In this document: piece after piece, positions 40,378 through 50,223 of the stretch
Layout: each line of letters opens with the position of its first letter
Position numbering within the stretch: the first letter of the stretch is position 1
Source of the DNA: Bradyrhizobium jicamae
GTDB lineage: Bacteria > Pseudomonadota > Alphaproteobacteria > Rhizobiales > Xanthobacteraceae
Direction of reading: 5' to 3'
DNA: 50,354 bases
NCBI RefSeq assembly: GCF_001440395.1
Contig: NZ_LLXZ01000185.1
Span: 304-50,657 of the forward strand
Translations under genes and position numbers: made by a program
The notes under the pieces: model-generated
Database searches by the model: none
Told to the model about the DNA's origin: nothing
The model's input: only the letters and a program-made list of their open reading frames with translations

Positions 40378-40935
40378 ATGCTGCGCTGGATGACGCCATT
40401 CCTGGTCGCGATTTTCGCGGTCGGAACCGCTACGGCCGAAGAGCCCGGAGCTCCGAAGGCCGCCGATAGCCCCGCCGCAGCAAAGCCTGCCGATCCGTCT
40501 GCCGCCGCCACGCCAACGGACAACCCGGCAACTGCCAAGCCTGCCGGGATCCCGGCCCCGGTGAAGCGCGCCGACAAATCTGCCGCCAGCAAGCGTGCAG
40601 CGGTCCGCGCCGCCAGCAATCTGCCGCCCGGCCTGCCCCGTACCCATTACAATTACCGGACCACCGTCGCCCCGGCCGCAGCTCCCCTCTATGTGCGACG
40701 CGGCCGCACCCTGGTGGTCGAGGAGGAAACTCCCGTGCTGTTCGCGCCGATCGACGTGGTGGCCGCCTATGCGCCGCGCATCTTCGGCACGCCGCTCTTG
40801 CCGGGATCATCGACACTGTCCGGCTATTACGGGACCAGCCATTCCTACAGTTATGACGGCCCCTATTATGGCGGCCCCTATGAGCCGTATTGGAATCGCC
40901 TGCCGTACGCTTGCGGCGTGTACGGATACTGCTAA
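40378..40935 (+). CDS. Exported Ala/Pro-rich protein with Tyr/Gly-rich C-terminus
   Basis: 185 residues. Signal peptide (about 1-20, ending TATA-EE), a low-complexity Ala/Pro/Lys linker (about 20-80: repeats like AAKPADPSAAATPTDNPATA), then a short domain ending in aromatic-rich SGYYGTSHSYSYDGPYYGGPYEPYW and a terminal Cys pair (YACGVYGYC). No family recognised. The start ATG has GGAG 6 bases upstream. It may sit in the periplasm or on the cell surface. No context clue. Confidence 0.65.
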   Translation: MLRWMTPFLVAIFAVGTATAEEPGAPKAADSPAAAKPADPSAAATPTDNPATAKPAGIPAPVKRADKSAASKRAAVRAASNLPPGLPRTHYNYRTTVAPAAAPLYVRRGRTLVVEEETPVLFAPIDVVAAYAPRIFGTPLLPGSSTLSGYYGTSHSYSYDGPYYGGPYEPYWNRLPYACGVYGYC

Positions 40936-40971
40936 ACGCGCATCAGCCAATAACGGAGACGGACGACCGAC

Positions 40972-41928
40972 GTGGCAGGGGCAACGCGGAAAGCAAGCAA
41001 GACGGGCGCAGCCAATGCGATCACGGCGGACCTCGTCGCCGTCCTCGTTGCCGTCACCGACGGCGAGCCGAAGATCATGACCATCGCCAACGACGGCGCG
41101 CTGCCGAGCGGGCCGTTCGAATTCGCGCACCGCTCGCTGCAGACGGGATTGCGGGCGTGGGTCGAGGCGCAGACCGGCCACCCGCTCGGCTATGTCGAGC
41201 AGCTCTACACCTTCGCCGATCGCGGGCGAGGCGGCGATGCGAAGTCGCCGCATTCGATCTCTATCAGCTATCTGGGACTGACGCGCGAAGACAAGGTCGG
41301 CCAGGGTTTTCAGGCGCATTGGTCCGGCTGGTACGAATATTTTCCGTGGGAGGATCAGCGGGCCGGCCTGCCCACTTCGCTCGCAAAGACATTGGCATCG
41401 CGGCTGCGAGCGTGGGCAAAATCCGCCGAGACCACGGGCCTGCAGCGCGAACGCTGGCAGCGCGCCGCGATCACCTTCGGGCTCGACGAGCGCGACTGGA
41501 ACGAGGAACTGGTGTTGCAGCGCTATGAGCTGCTTTACGAAGCCGGCCTCATTCCCGAAGCGGCGCGGGACCGCCGCAGCACCTCGGCGGTCATTCCCGG
41601 CCGTCCCATGACCGGCGATCATCGTCGCATTCTCGCCACCGGGATCGCGCGGCTGCGCGCCAAGATCAAATACCGGCCCGTGGTGTTCGAATTGATGCCG
41701 GCGGAATTCACCCTGTTGCAACTGCAACGCAGCGTTGAGGCGCTTGCAGGCCGCCTGGTGCACAAGCAAAATTTCCGCCGCCTGATCGAACAGCAGCAAC
41801 TCGTTGAGGAAACTGGCGCAATCGCCGCCGACACCGTCGGCCGCCCCGCCAAATTGTTCAGGTTCCGCCACGGCGTGCTGGCGGAACGGGCTGTGGCCGG
41901 AACCAAGCTCCCGCTATCGCGCACTTGA
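40972..41928 (+). CDS. nadQ: NadQ, transcriptional regulator of NAD biosynthesis
   Basis: 318 residues. The N-terminal part (about 18-165: ITADLVAVLVAVTDGEPKIMTIAND, HRSLQTGLRAWVEAQTG, YVEQLYTFADRGR, SISYLGLTRED) has the form of a Nudix-like domain without a full Nudix box. The C-terminal part (about 200-310: YRPVVFELMPAEFTLLQLQRSVEALAG, VHKQNFRRLIEQQQLVEETG) fits a winged helix. This matches the alphaproteobacterial NAD regulator NadQ, related to NrtR. It lies 54 bp upstream of nadABC with two matching inverted repeats in the gap. The start is the GTG at 40972. The NAD-related effector is known for the family, not seen here. Confidence 0.85.
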   Translation: MAGATRKASKTGAANAITADLVAVLVAVTDGEPKIMTIANDGALPSGPFEFAHRSLQTGLRAWVEAQTGHPLGYVEQLYTFADRGRGGDAKSPHSISISYLGLTREDKVGQGFQAHWSGWYEYFPWEDQRAGLPTSLAKTLASRLRAWAKSAETTGLQRERWQRAAITFGLDERDWNEELVLQRYELLYEAGLIPEAARDRRSTSAVIPGRPMTGDHRRILATGIARLRAKIKYRPVVFELMPAEFTLLQLQRSVEALAGRLVHKQNFRRLIEQQQLVEETGAIAADTVGRPAKLFRFRHGVLAERAVAGTKLPLSRT

Positions 41929-41934
41929 CTTCGA

Positions 41935-41955
41935 TTATGCTCAGGATAAGTATAA
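41935..41955. promoter_or_regulatory. NadQ box 1
   Basis: TTATGCT-N7-AGTATAA, an imperfect inverted repeat (6 of 7 pairs), 7 bp after the nadQ stop codon. Same architecture as box 2, with centres 27 bp apart. Confidence 0.7.
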
Positions 41956-41961
41956 GCCAAG

Positions 41962-41982
41962 ATATACTCACGGAGAGTATAA
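41962..41982. promoter_or_regulatory. NadQ box 2, overlapping the nadA ribosome-binding site
   Basis: ATATACT-N7-AGTATAA ends on the base before the nadA ATG. The GGAG ribosome site lies in its spacer and the inner part pairs as TATACTC/GAGTATA. Binding here would block the start region directly. Confidence 0.72.
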
Positions 41983-42965
<983 letters not shown>

Positions 42966-42969
<4 letters not shown>

Positions 42970-44519
42970 GCACGGATATCTCAGCGCTTAACAATTTTCC
43001 CGTCATCATCGGCGGCGGCGCCGCCGGATTGATGACGGCGCTGCAGATGGCGCCCGAGCCTGTGGTGCTGTTGTCAAAGGCACCGCTGGGTGCGGAAGCC
43101 TCCAGCCTGTGGGCGCAGGGCGGATTGGCCGCCGCAATGGGCGAAGACGATGCCCCTGTCCTGCATCTCGCCGACACCCTCGCCGCAGGCGCGGGCCTTT
43201 GCGACGAGGCCGTCGCAAGCCGGATCGTTCACGCGGCCCCTGCTGCCGTTGAACATCTCGCAAAGCTTGGCGTCGCCTTCGACCGCCGGTCCGATGGCGG
43301 CTGGCGGCTTGGCCTCGAAGCCGCGCATAGCCGCAACCGGATCGTGCACGCCACCGGCGACGGCACCGGGCGCGAAATCATGCGGGCGCTGATCGCAGCC
43401 GTGCGCCGCTGTCCTTCCATTACTCTTCTTGACGGAGTCGAGGCCCGGAGCCTGATCGTCGAGGACAATGCCATCAAGGGCGTCGTTGCGGTGAACGCGC
43501 AGGGTCCGCTCACGATCGTCACCGGCCGCATCGTGATCGCGACGGGCGGTGTCGGCGGCCTGTTTTTGGAAAGCACCAACCCGGCCGGCTGCTTCGGCCA
43601 GGGGCTGGCGCTGGCGGCCCGCGCGGGCGCCAAACTCTCCGATCTCGAGTTCGTGCAGTTTCACCCGACCGCCTTCGACGGCCCGTCGCGCCCGATGCCG
43701 CTGGTGACCGAAGCCGTGCGCGGCGACGGCGCGATCCTGATCGACGACACCGGACAACGGTTCATGGCGGACCAGCCAGGCGCCGAACTCGCGCCCCGCG
43801 ACATCGTCGCGCGCGCGGTCTGGCGTCGCCGCGCCGAGGGTCATCGCGTCTTCCTCGACGCACGCAAACATCCGGGAGCGGAATTTGCAAAACGCTATCC
43901 CGTGATCTCCGCCTTCTGCAAAATGGCAGGGATCGATCCGGCGACCGATCCGATTCCGGTGCGGCCGGCGGTGCACTACCACATGGGCGGTATTGCCGTT
44001 GACATCGAAGGCCGCAGCACCGTGAACGGTCTCTGGGCCTGCGGCGAAGCCAGCCGCACCGGGCTGCATGGCGCCAACCGGCTCGCCAGCAATTCGCTGA
44101 TGGAAGCGATTGTCTGCGCGCAATGGGTGGCCGAGAGCGTACGGACTGCAAGCGGCGACCCGCTGAAGGCACGCGCCGCCGACGCGTCTCCGCCGGCATC
44201 CGATCCTTCGGCCGTAAGGCCGATCCTGTCGCAAGGCCTCGGCGTGCTCCGCGAGCGGCACGGTATCGAACGCGCCATCCGCGGCCTCTATCCGCTGGCC
44301 AACGGCAGGAGTGCAGCTTCCGATCCGGCTCTGGTGGGATTGATGATCGCGGTCGCAGCCTTGCAGCGCGAGGAAAGCCGCGGCGGACACTTTCGCAGCG
44401 ACTTCCCCGACACCCTGCCTTCAGCCGCGCCTTCGATTATCTCGCTTGCGGACGCATTCGATGCCGCGCGCGACCTCGTTGAAACCGGATCCCTGTCTGT
44501 CGGGAGTGCCAAGCCGTGA
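42966..44519 (+). CDS. nadB: L-aspartate oxidase
   Basis: 517 residues. It oxidises L-aspartate to iminoaspartate, which nadA uses. The FAD dinucleotide motif is IIGGGAAGLMTAL at 14-26, followed by SSLWAQGGLAAAMGEDD, RIVHATGDGTGREI, IATGGVGGLFLESTNP, FVQFHPTAF and the C-terminal FAD/substrate part GEASRTGLHGANRLASNSLMEA. The start ATG overlaps the nadA stop and the stop overlaps the nadC GTG. A longer frame to 42666 lies within nadA and is ignored. Confidence 0.96.
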
Positions 44520-45385
44520 CCCTTACTCCGCTTCTGCCGCTCATGTACGAGCCGCTGGTTCGAACCGCCCTGCTCGAAGATCTCGGGCGCGCCGGCGACA
44601 TCACCGCCGATGCGATCGTTCCGGCCGACCGGCGCGCCTCGCTGGTGCTGCGCGCGCGCCAGCCCGGCGTCGTGGCCGGACTCGACATCGCGCGCTGCGC
44701 CTTTCAATTCGTCAATCCAGCAATCCAACTCGCCGCCGAGCGGCCTGACGGCAGCGTCGTGGCGCCGGGCGATGTGATCGCCGCCATCGAGGGCCCGGCA
44801 CGCGGGCTGTTGACCGGCGAACGAACAGCGCTGAACTTCCTCTGCCATCTCAGCGGCGTCGCCACGGCGACGGCCACGCTGGTATCAGCCGCGCAAGGCA
44901 CCAAGGCGCGCATCGTCTGCACCCGCAAGACTACGCCCGGATTGCGCACGCTGGAAAAATACGCCGTTCGCGCCGGCGGCGGCAGCAACCACCGCTTCGG
45001 CCTCGACGATGCCATCCTGATCAAGGACAACCACATCGCGCTGGCCGGTGATGTCAGAACTGCGATCGAGCGCGCCAAGGCGCATGCCGGCCACCTCGTC
45101 AAGATCGAGGTCGAGGTCGATACGCTGCCCCAGCTCGAACAGGCGCTTGCAATCGGCGTGGACGCCGTGCTGCTCGACAACATGACAGTCGAGCAATTGC
45201 GGCAGGCGGTGGCGATGACCGGCGACCGGGCGATCACGGAAGCTTCCGGCCGCATTACGGCTGAGACCACCAGGGCGATCGCCGCGACCGGCGTCGACTT
45301 GATTTCGGCCGGCTGGCTGACGCACAGCTCCGCCGCGCTCGACATCGGGCTCGACTATCTCGGACTTAATCGGCAGGCGGCTTAG
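44516..45385 (+). CDS. nadC: Nicotinate-nucleotide pyrophosphorylase (quinolinate phosphoribosyltransferase)
   Basis: 289 residues. It converts quinolinate and PRPP to nicotinate mononucleotide. Signatures: TALLEDLGRAGDITADAIVP, TGERTALNFLCHLSGVATAT, the Arg-Lys site in CTRKTTPGLRTLEKYAVRAGGGSNHR, ILIKDNHIALAGD, VEVDTLPQLEQAL and the C-terminal ISAGWLTHSS. The GTG start overlaps the nadB stop (GTGA). Last gene of nadABC; 11 bases separate it from the convergent FTR1 gene. Confidence 0.97.
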   Translation: MTLTPLLPLMYEPLVRTALLEDLGRAGDITADAIVPADRRASLVLRARQPGVVAGLDIARCAFQFVNPAIQLAAERPDGSVVAPGDVIAAIEGPARGLLTGERTALNFLCHLSGVATATATLVSAAQGTKARIVCTRKTTPGLRTLEKYAVRAGGGSNHRFGLDDAILIKDNHIALAGDVRTAIERAKAHAGHLVKIEVEVDTLPQLEQALAIGVDAVLLDNMTVEQLRQAVAMTGDRAITEASGRITAETTRAIAATGVDLISAGWLTHSSAALDIGLDYLGLNRQAA

Positions 45386-45396
45386 TTATCGGCGGA

Positions 45397-46209
45397 CTAC
45401 TCGGCCGCCCGCATGGCCGCCTTGTCCTCGCGCATCAGGCGGTTGTTGCGCCGGACCACCGAATAGGTCGCGAGCGCAAACAGGATCACCAAGAGCTGGA
45501 TCGACAGCGCTTCAAGTGTCGGATTCAGGCCGATCGCAGTCAGGAACGCTGAGCCCTTGACCTCGGTGACCGTGATGATCGCCTGCTCCTGGAACTCCTG
45601 CACCGCCTCGCCGATGAACTTGACCGCCATCACGAACAGGAATGCCGAGGTGACGATGAACAGCGGCCGCAGCGGAAGCTTCCGCGCGATCAGGTTGATG
45701 AAATAGAACAGCACGGCGAGAGCTGCCGCCGCCGCGGCAAGGCCGGCGAACAGGCCCGCACTCCAGCCGCCTTCGGTCTTGGCCAGCGCGTTGATGAACA
45801 GAACGGTCTCCGCGCCCTCGCGAAACACCGCAAAGAAGGCCAGCGCACCGACCGCCCATATCGTATCCTGCGACAGCGCCTGATCAGCCTTGTGCGCGAG
45901 GTAATCCTGCCATCCACGGGGATCCTGCTTCACCATCAGCCAACCGCTGACGTAGAGCATCAGGGCGGCGGCAAGTAAAATGATAATGCCTTCCAGGACG
46001 TCGCTGTGATCGCCCGAATTCAGCACCGCGAACAGCCAGGCGGCGATGAAGCTGGCTCCCACGGCGACAAGCGCGCCGCCATACAGTGCCTTGATGCGGT
46101 GACCCGCGCCGGCCTTGGTCAGATACCCCGCCAGCGCTGCGATCACGAGCATGGCTTCGAGCCCCTCGCGGAGCAGGATGACGGCGGCCTGGACGAATGC
46201 TGACGACAT
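45397..46209 (-). CDS. FTR1 family iron permease
   Basis: 270 residues, seven helices. Both family motifs are present: REGLE at 14-18 (ILLREGLEAMLV) and REGAE at 130-134 (VFREGAETVLF), which line the iron pathway of Ftr1/EfeU proteins. The start ATG ends at 46209; an upstream in-frame start has a charged extension that does not look conserved. No EfeO/EfeB, cupredoxin or multicopper oxidase lies in the window, so the ferrous-to-ferric partner is elsewhere or absent. It is on the same strand as haem A synthase, 143 bp downstream. Confidence 0.9.
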   Translation of the reverse strand: MSSAFVQAAVILLREGLEAMLVIAALAGYLTKAGAGHRIKALYGGALVAVGASFIAAWLFAVLNSGDHSDVLEGIIILLAAALMLYVSGWLMVKQDPRGWQDYLAHKADQALSQDTIWAVGALAFFAVFREGAETVLFINALAKTEGGWSAGLFAGLAAAAAALAVLFYFINLIARKLPLRPLFIVTSAFLFVMAVKFIGEAVQEFQEQAIITVTEVKGSAFLTAIGLNPTLEALSIQLLVILFALATYSVVRRNNRLMREDKAAMRAAE

Positions 46210-46352
46210 GAAACGGGACCTGTTTTTGTTTCGTTTTATCGTCCAGACCGTCCAAGTAAAGCGGTCCGCTCCCACACAAATACGTCAGGGCGCGAGAATG
46301 CCCGGAAATTTGGGCACTTCCGAAAAGCGCAGCAGATTAGAATCGCTCCATT

Positions 46353-47444
46353 TCAGCCGGGTTGCCCGAGCGGCAGAACCAGCTTCTGCCGGTCGGGCTC
46401 GGCGCGACGCGCGACCAGGCGCTCGGTTTGCAGGACCACAAGCGTCAGCACCACGATCGCGACCGCCTGATGCGCCAGCGCCAGATCGATCGGCACCTGA
46501 TGCAGCAGCGTGAGGATACCGAGCACGGCCTGCAGCATGATCGCCGCGACCAGCCACCAGGCGCCGCCGATGATGGCCGCTCCGGCGCGCGAGCGAACCG
46601 CGTCGACCGCATGCCACAGCGCCAGCGCCAGCAGCGCATAGGCCGTCATGCGATGTTGGAACTGCACGGTGAGTGTGTTGTCGAACAGATTGCGCCACCA
46701 CGGCTCCTCGAACCATAGCCGCGCCGCCGACGGAATGAAGGCGCCGTCGATTTCCGGCCAGGTGTTATAGACCCTGCCCGCCCGCAGGCCCGCGACCAGC
46801 GCGCCAAAATAAAGCTGAACGAACGTCACGATGAGCAAGGCCATCCCGGAGACCTTCAGCCGCATCGGAAAAGCAGCTTGGGGACGCCAGGTCATCCGCC
46901 TCAGCGTCCAGACGATCGACGCGAAGATAATCAGCGCCAGCACCAGATGCGTCGCCAGGCGATATTGCGACACCTCGGTCCGTTGCGAGAGGCCCGACGC
47001 CACCATCCACCAGCCGACCGCGCCCTGCAACGCGCCGAGGCCGAAGATCAGCCACAGCCGCCTTTTCAATTCGGCGCTGAACGCGCCCCGCCACAGGAAG
47101 TACAGGAACGGCAGCAGGTACACCGCGCCGATCACGCGCCCGAGCAGGCGGTGGCTCCATTCCCACCAGAAGATGGTCTTGAAATCGGCAAGGCTCATGC
47201 CGGCATTGAGTTCGCGGTATTGCGGGATCGCCTTGTAGCCCTCGAACGCTTGCGTCCATTGCGCCTCGTTGAGCGGCGGCAGCGTGCCGGTAACCGGCTT
47301 CCACTCCACGATCGACAATCCGGATTCGGTCAGCCGCGTGGCGCCGCCGACCAGCACCATGACGGCGATCAGCGCGGCGACCACGATCAGCCACCATCTG
47401 ACGGCGGTGGCATGCGCGGCCTGCGGTGTGGAACTAGCGGTCAT
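46353..47444 (-). CDS. ctaA: Haem A synthase (COX15/CtaA)
   Basis: 363 residues with eight helices. It hydroxylates the C8 methyl of haem O to give haem A for cytochrome aa3 oxidase. Type-2 (COX15) features: GGATRLTESGLSIVEWKPVTGTLPPL, the haem-ligand His in WWEWSHRLLGRVIG, QGAVGWWMVASGL, the second His in RLATHLVLALIIF, YFGALVAGLRAGRVYNTWP, QFQHRMTAYALLA and LLHQVPIDLALAHQAVAI. The start at the ATG ending 47444 (MTASSTPQ) agrees with the family; the longer frame includes antisense of the neighbouring gene. Confidence 0.94.
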   Translation of the reverse strand: MTASSTPQAAHATAVRWWLIVVAALIAVMVLVGGATRLTESGLSIVEWKPVTGTLPPLNEAQWTQAFEGYKAIPQYRELNAGMSLADFKTIFWWEWSHRLLGRVIGAVYLLPFLYFLWRGAFSAELKRRLWLIFGLGALQGAVGWWMVASGLSQRTEVSQYRLATHLVLALIIFASIVWTLRRMTWRPQAAFPMRLKVSGMALLIVTFVQLYFGALVAGLRAGRVYNTWPEIDGAFIPSAARLWFEEPWWRNLFDNTLTVQFQHRMTAYALLALALWHAVDAVRSRAGAAIIGGAWWLVAAIMLQAVLGILTLLHQVPIDLALAHQAVAIVVLTLVVLQTERLVARRAEPDRQKLVLPLGQPG

Positions 47445-47574
47445 AAAACCCGTCTTGAAGCCCGTCTCAGAGGCCGTTCTGGCTTGCCCCGAAGGCGCGC
47501 TTGATTGAATTGGCGCGCCCCTTATAGTCCGCCCCTTCCCGCGCGCAACCCGCCACGAGCCTGACATATCCGCC

Positions 47575-47787
47575 ATGACGATACGCACCCGCAAATTCTT
47601 CGGAACCATCGCCCTGCTGGTGCTGGTCGTGGTGTGGTCGCTGTTGGGCATGACCATCGCCCAGACGCCGTGGCTGGCCCGTTCGGGCCTGCTGCAGGCG
47701 ATCTTCTATGTCGTGGCCGGGCTTGGATGGGTGCTGCCTGCGATGCCGATCGTAAGCTGGATGTCGCGGCCCGATCGCGCCGCTTAG
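47575..47787 (+). CDS. DUF2842 small membrane protein
   Basis: 70 residues with two hydrophobic helices (about 8-28 and 40-60) and the conserved motifs RKFFGTIALLVLVVVWSLLG and GLGWVLPAMPIVSWMSRPDR. DUF2842 is a small inner-membrane family of alphaproteobacteria that is often encoded beside haem A synthase, as it is here in divergent orientation. A role near respiratory-complex assembly is inferred only from that placement. Confidence 0.88.
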   Translation: MTIRTRKFFGTIALLVLVVVWSLLGMTIAQTPWLARSGLLQAIFYVVAGLGWVLPAMPIVSWMSRPDRAA

Positions 47788-47794
47788 AAGATTC

Positions 47795-47849
47795 TTGTTT
47801 TGACGCGTTTTCTTCACGCGAACCGGTATCCACTTCGCTTGAAAACGCT
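47795..47849. repeat. Dispersed GCGTTTTC...GAAAACGC repeat
   Basis: Outer arms GCGTTTTC (47805-47812) and GAAAACGC (47841-47848) with ACGCGAACCGGTATCCACTT between. From memory, this is a very common intergenic element of Bradyrhizobium genomes. It ends at the stop codon of the convergent deacetylase-like gene and may end transcription from both sides. Confidence 0.65.
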
Positions 47850-48920
47850 CTAGACCCAATTGTCCCGGGTCGGCCTGACTGCGGGAAACATCATCCCCGA
47901 CAGCATCACCCGCATCATGCGCAGGGATTGCTGTCGTCCGTCCCAGGCGATCCGCGGCAGCGCGTGCAGATTGGTATATCCCCTGGCCTCGACGATTCCC
48001 GGGATAGTGGATACCGCGCTGGCGAAACCAGCCTCCTGCCCCATGACCACGTGCTCCCGCCGCCAGGATTGCCGATCGCCGAAGGGATAGGCGAAGTGCT
48101 TGACGGGGCGGCGCAAGGCGGTCTCGGCGACCGCCTTGCCCATCGTCATCTCGCGCTGCGCGTCCGTCCCTTTCAGATTCGACAACGCGGCATAGTTCAC
48201 GGTCGCGCTGCCGATCGTCACCAGCGGATCGGCGGCGAGTTTCGCCAGGTCGTCCCAATCCATCGACTGAGCGCGCGACAGCGCTGCGAGATCGACGGAG
48301 TATCGCGTGCAGAGATCGTGGATCGCGAACGAAAGATCCGGCGGCGGCAGGGTCCGCAGCCAGCTCGCCAGAAATTCGAAAGTGTCATGCTTCTCCACCA
48401 CGCTGCCGGTTGCGAAACGCCGCTCCTTGCGATCGATCACCAGGCTGATGCGCTCCTCGCGCGCGATCATCTCTTCCAGCGCGAGCCACCAGGCTTCGCC
48501 GAGCCCGTCCGGAAACGCGGTCGGCAGGTAGACGGTGAAGGGCACGCGGTGCTTTGCCAGCACCGGATAGGCCTGCGTGATTACATCCTTGCAGCCGCCG
48601 TCAAAGGTCAGGCAGGCAAAGCGGTTGGCTTTCGGCAGCGTGACCGCCCGCCGGCACACTTCGTCCATCGTGACCAGATCGAAGTTCCAGCGCTTCAGCG
48701 CGACGATTGTCCGGTTGAGAAATTGCGGTGTGACTTCACGCCATCGGTTCGGCTGGAACGGCCGGGAATCGCGCGGACGGACCCGCTCGAACCGCAAAAT
48801 GACGCCGGCGCCCCCGCTCTGCCGCTGCTTCAGCCTGAAATAGCCGCTGAAATAGCCGAGCTCCATCCGGGCCCGCCGCAAAATTCCGATATCCGACGCC
48901 AACGTCCCGCCCTCACTCAC
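47850..48920 (-). CDS. Polysaccharide deacetylase (NodB/CE4)-like protein lacking metal ligands
   Basis: 356 residues. The NodB-homology fold is clear: FACLTFDGGCKDVITQAYPVLAKHRVPFTVYLPT, then DPLVTIGSATVNYAAL, then RRPVKHFAYPFGDRQSW. In active CE4 enzymes the first motif is TFDDG and the second is H-(S/T)xx-H, giving Asp-His-His as metal ligands. Here these are Gly108, Ala239 and Tyr243, so all three ligands are gone, although the catalytic-base Asp107 stays. It is unlikely to be a standard deacetylase. The start is GTG ending at 48920; an ATG at codon 19 is possible. It is divergent from the CelD-like acyltransferase. Confidence 0.87.
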   Translation of the reverse strand: MSEGGTLASDIGILRRARMELGYFSGYFRLKQRQSGGAGVILRFERVRPRDSRPFQPNRWREVTPQFLNRTIVALKRWNFDLVTMDEVCRRAVTLPKANRFACLTFDGGCKDVITQAYPVLAKHRVPFTVYLPTAFPDGLGEAWWLALEEMIAREERISLVIDRKERRFATGSVVEKHDTFEFLASWLRTLPPPDLSFAIHDLCTRYSVDLAALSRAQSMDWDDLAKLAADPLVTIGSATVNYAALSNLKGTDAQREMTMGKAVAETALRRPVKHFAYPFGDRQSWRREHVVMGQEAGFASAVSTIPGIVEARGYTNLHALPRIAWDGRQQSLRMMRVMLSGMMFPAVRPTRDNWV

Positions 48921-48995
48921 GGGTCGCGCTGCCCCGCCGCGCCCCGATTGTATTACCCTTTGTTGACATTTCCCTGCGAAGGTCGGCCAACGCCA

Positions 48996-49011
48996 AAATT
49001 GTAAACAATTT
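48996..49011. promoter_or_regulatory. Palindrome in the divergent promoter region
   Basis: AAATTGT-AA-ACAATTT, 7-bp perfect arms, 20 bp upstream of the CelD-like start and 75 bp from the deacetylase-like start. A TTGACA at 48963-48968 could be a -35, but I see no matching -10. Candidate operator shared by the two genes. Confidence 0.45.
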
Positions 49012-49031
49012 CATATAGCACGGGCTTTGCG

Positions 49032-50222
49032 ATGACCATGGCTGCCGCGATTGAAGACCGCACGGCGGATCGAGATGCGTGGCCGAAGGCGGGTCGCATC
49101 GCCGGCATCGACATCGCTCGCGATCTCACCGCGGCGGAAACTATCTGGCGCAACCTGGAAGCTGCGCAAACCTCGTTCACGCCATATCAGCGCTTCGACT
49201 TCCTCAGTTCCTGGCAGCGGCAGGTTGGCACGCGCGAAGACCTCTTTCCCTTCATTGTGATTGGCTACGACGCGGAGCGCCGTCCGCTGCTGCTGCTGCC
49301 GCTCGTGCTGAAGCAGGCCTATGGCGCGCGCTGCGCCAGTTTCATGGGCGGCAAGCATTCGACCTTCAACATGGCGCTGTTCGATCGCGATTTCGCCGCA
49401 AGCGCAACGCTGACCGATCTCGAAGGCCTGATATCGGCGATATCGCAGCGATCCGAAGCCGACGTCCTCGCGCTGCATCAGCAACCGGTTCGCTGGCGCG
49501 ATCTGCCCAATCCGCTCGCCCTGCTGCCGCATCAGCCGTCCGCCAATGATTGCCCGCTGCTGGTGATGGAGCCCGGCGCCGCACCGGCGGCGCTGGTCAG
49601 CAACTCGTTCCGCCGTCGTCTCAAGGGCAAGGAACGCAAGCTGCAGTCCCTGCCCGGGTATCGCAGTCATATTGCTTCGTCGGAAGCCGACATCATCCGG
49701 CTGCTCGACTGGTTCTTCCGCGTCAAGCCGCAGCGGATGGCCGAACAGAAGTTGCCGAACGTGTTTGCCGATCCCGGCATCGAGGATTTCATCCGCAGCG
49801 CCTGCACCGCACCGATCGCCGGCGGCAGGCACGCCATCGATATCCACGCGCTGGAATGCGACGAGGAAGTGATCGCGATCTTCGCCGGCGTCGCCGACGG
49901 CCATCGCTTCTCGATGATGTTCAACACCTACACGATGTCGGCGAATTCGAAATACAGCCCCGGCCTGATCCTGATGCGCGACATCATCGATCACTACGCC
50001 GGACAGAGTTATCGCGCCCTCGATCTCGGAATCGGATCGGACGACTACAAGCGACTGTTCTGCAAGAGCGACGAACCGATCTTCGACAGCTTCATTCCGC
50101 TCAGCCAGCGCGGCAAGCTTGCCGCCGGCGTGATGTCAGGCGTGAACCGCACCAAGCGGCTGGTGAAGCACAATCCGGCGCTGCTGGAGATGGCGCAGAA
50201 GCTGCGCAACGCGTTCAGCTAA
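49032..50222 (+). CDS. CelD/BcsL-like (FemAB/GNAT fold) acyltransferase
   Basis: 396 residues. Acetyltransf_6 (PF13480)-type domain at about 170-330: FRRRLKGKERKLQSLPGYRS, LLDWFFRVKPQRMAEQKLPN, ALECDEEVIAIFAGVADGHRFSMMFNTYT, YSPGLILMRDIIDHYAGQSYRALDLGIGSDDYK. The N-terminal half (about 30-160) is a degenerate GNAT-like unit of the same family. Such proteins are linked to acylation in cellulose and other exopolysaccharide synthesis. It is divergent from the deacetylase-like gene, so both may modify a surface polysaccharide. The substrate is unknown. Confidence 0.85.
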   Translation: MTMAAAIEDRTADRDAWPKAGRIAGIDIARDLTAAETIWRNLEAAQTSFTPYQRFDFLSSWQRQVGTREDLFPFIVIGYDAERRPLLLLPLVLKQAYGARCASFMGGKHSTFNMALFDRDFAASATLTDLEGLISAISQRSEADVLALHQQPVRWRDLPNPLALLPHQPSANDCPLLVMEPGAAPAALVSNSFRRRLKGKERKLQSLPGYRSHIASSEADIIRLLDWFFRVKPQRMAEQKLPNVFADPGIEDFIRSACTAPIAGGRHAIDIHALECDEEVIAIFAGVADGHRFSMMFNTYTMSANSKYSPGLILMRDIIDHYAGQSYRALDLGIGSDDYKRLFCKSDEPIFDSFIPLSQRGKLAAGVMSGVNRTKRLVKHNPALLEMAQKLRNAFS

Positions 50223-50223
50223 T

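Noticed and set aside
46210..46352. Irr/RirA-type iron box upstream of the FTR1 gene
   Set aside because: Only a partial TTAGAAT-like half-site near 46340 was seen, and it lies at the end of the haem A synthase gene.
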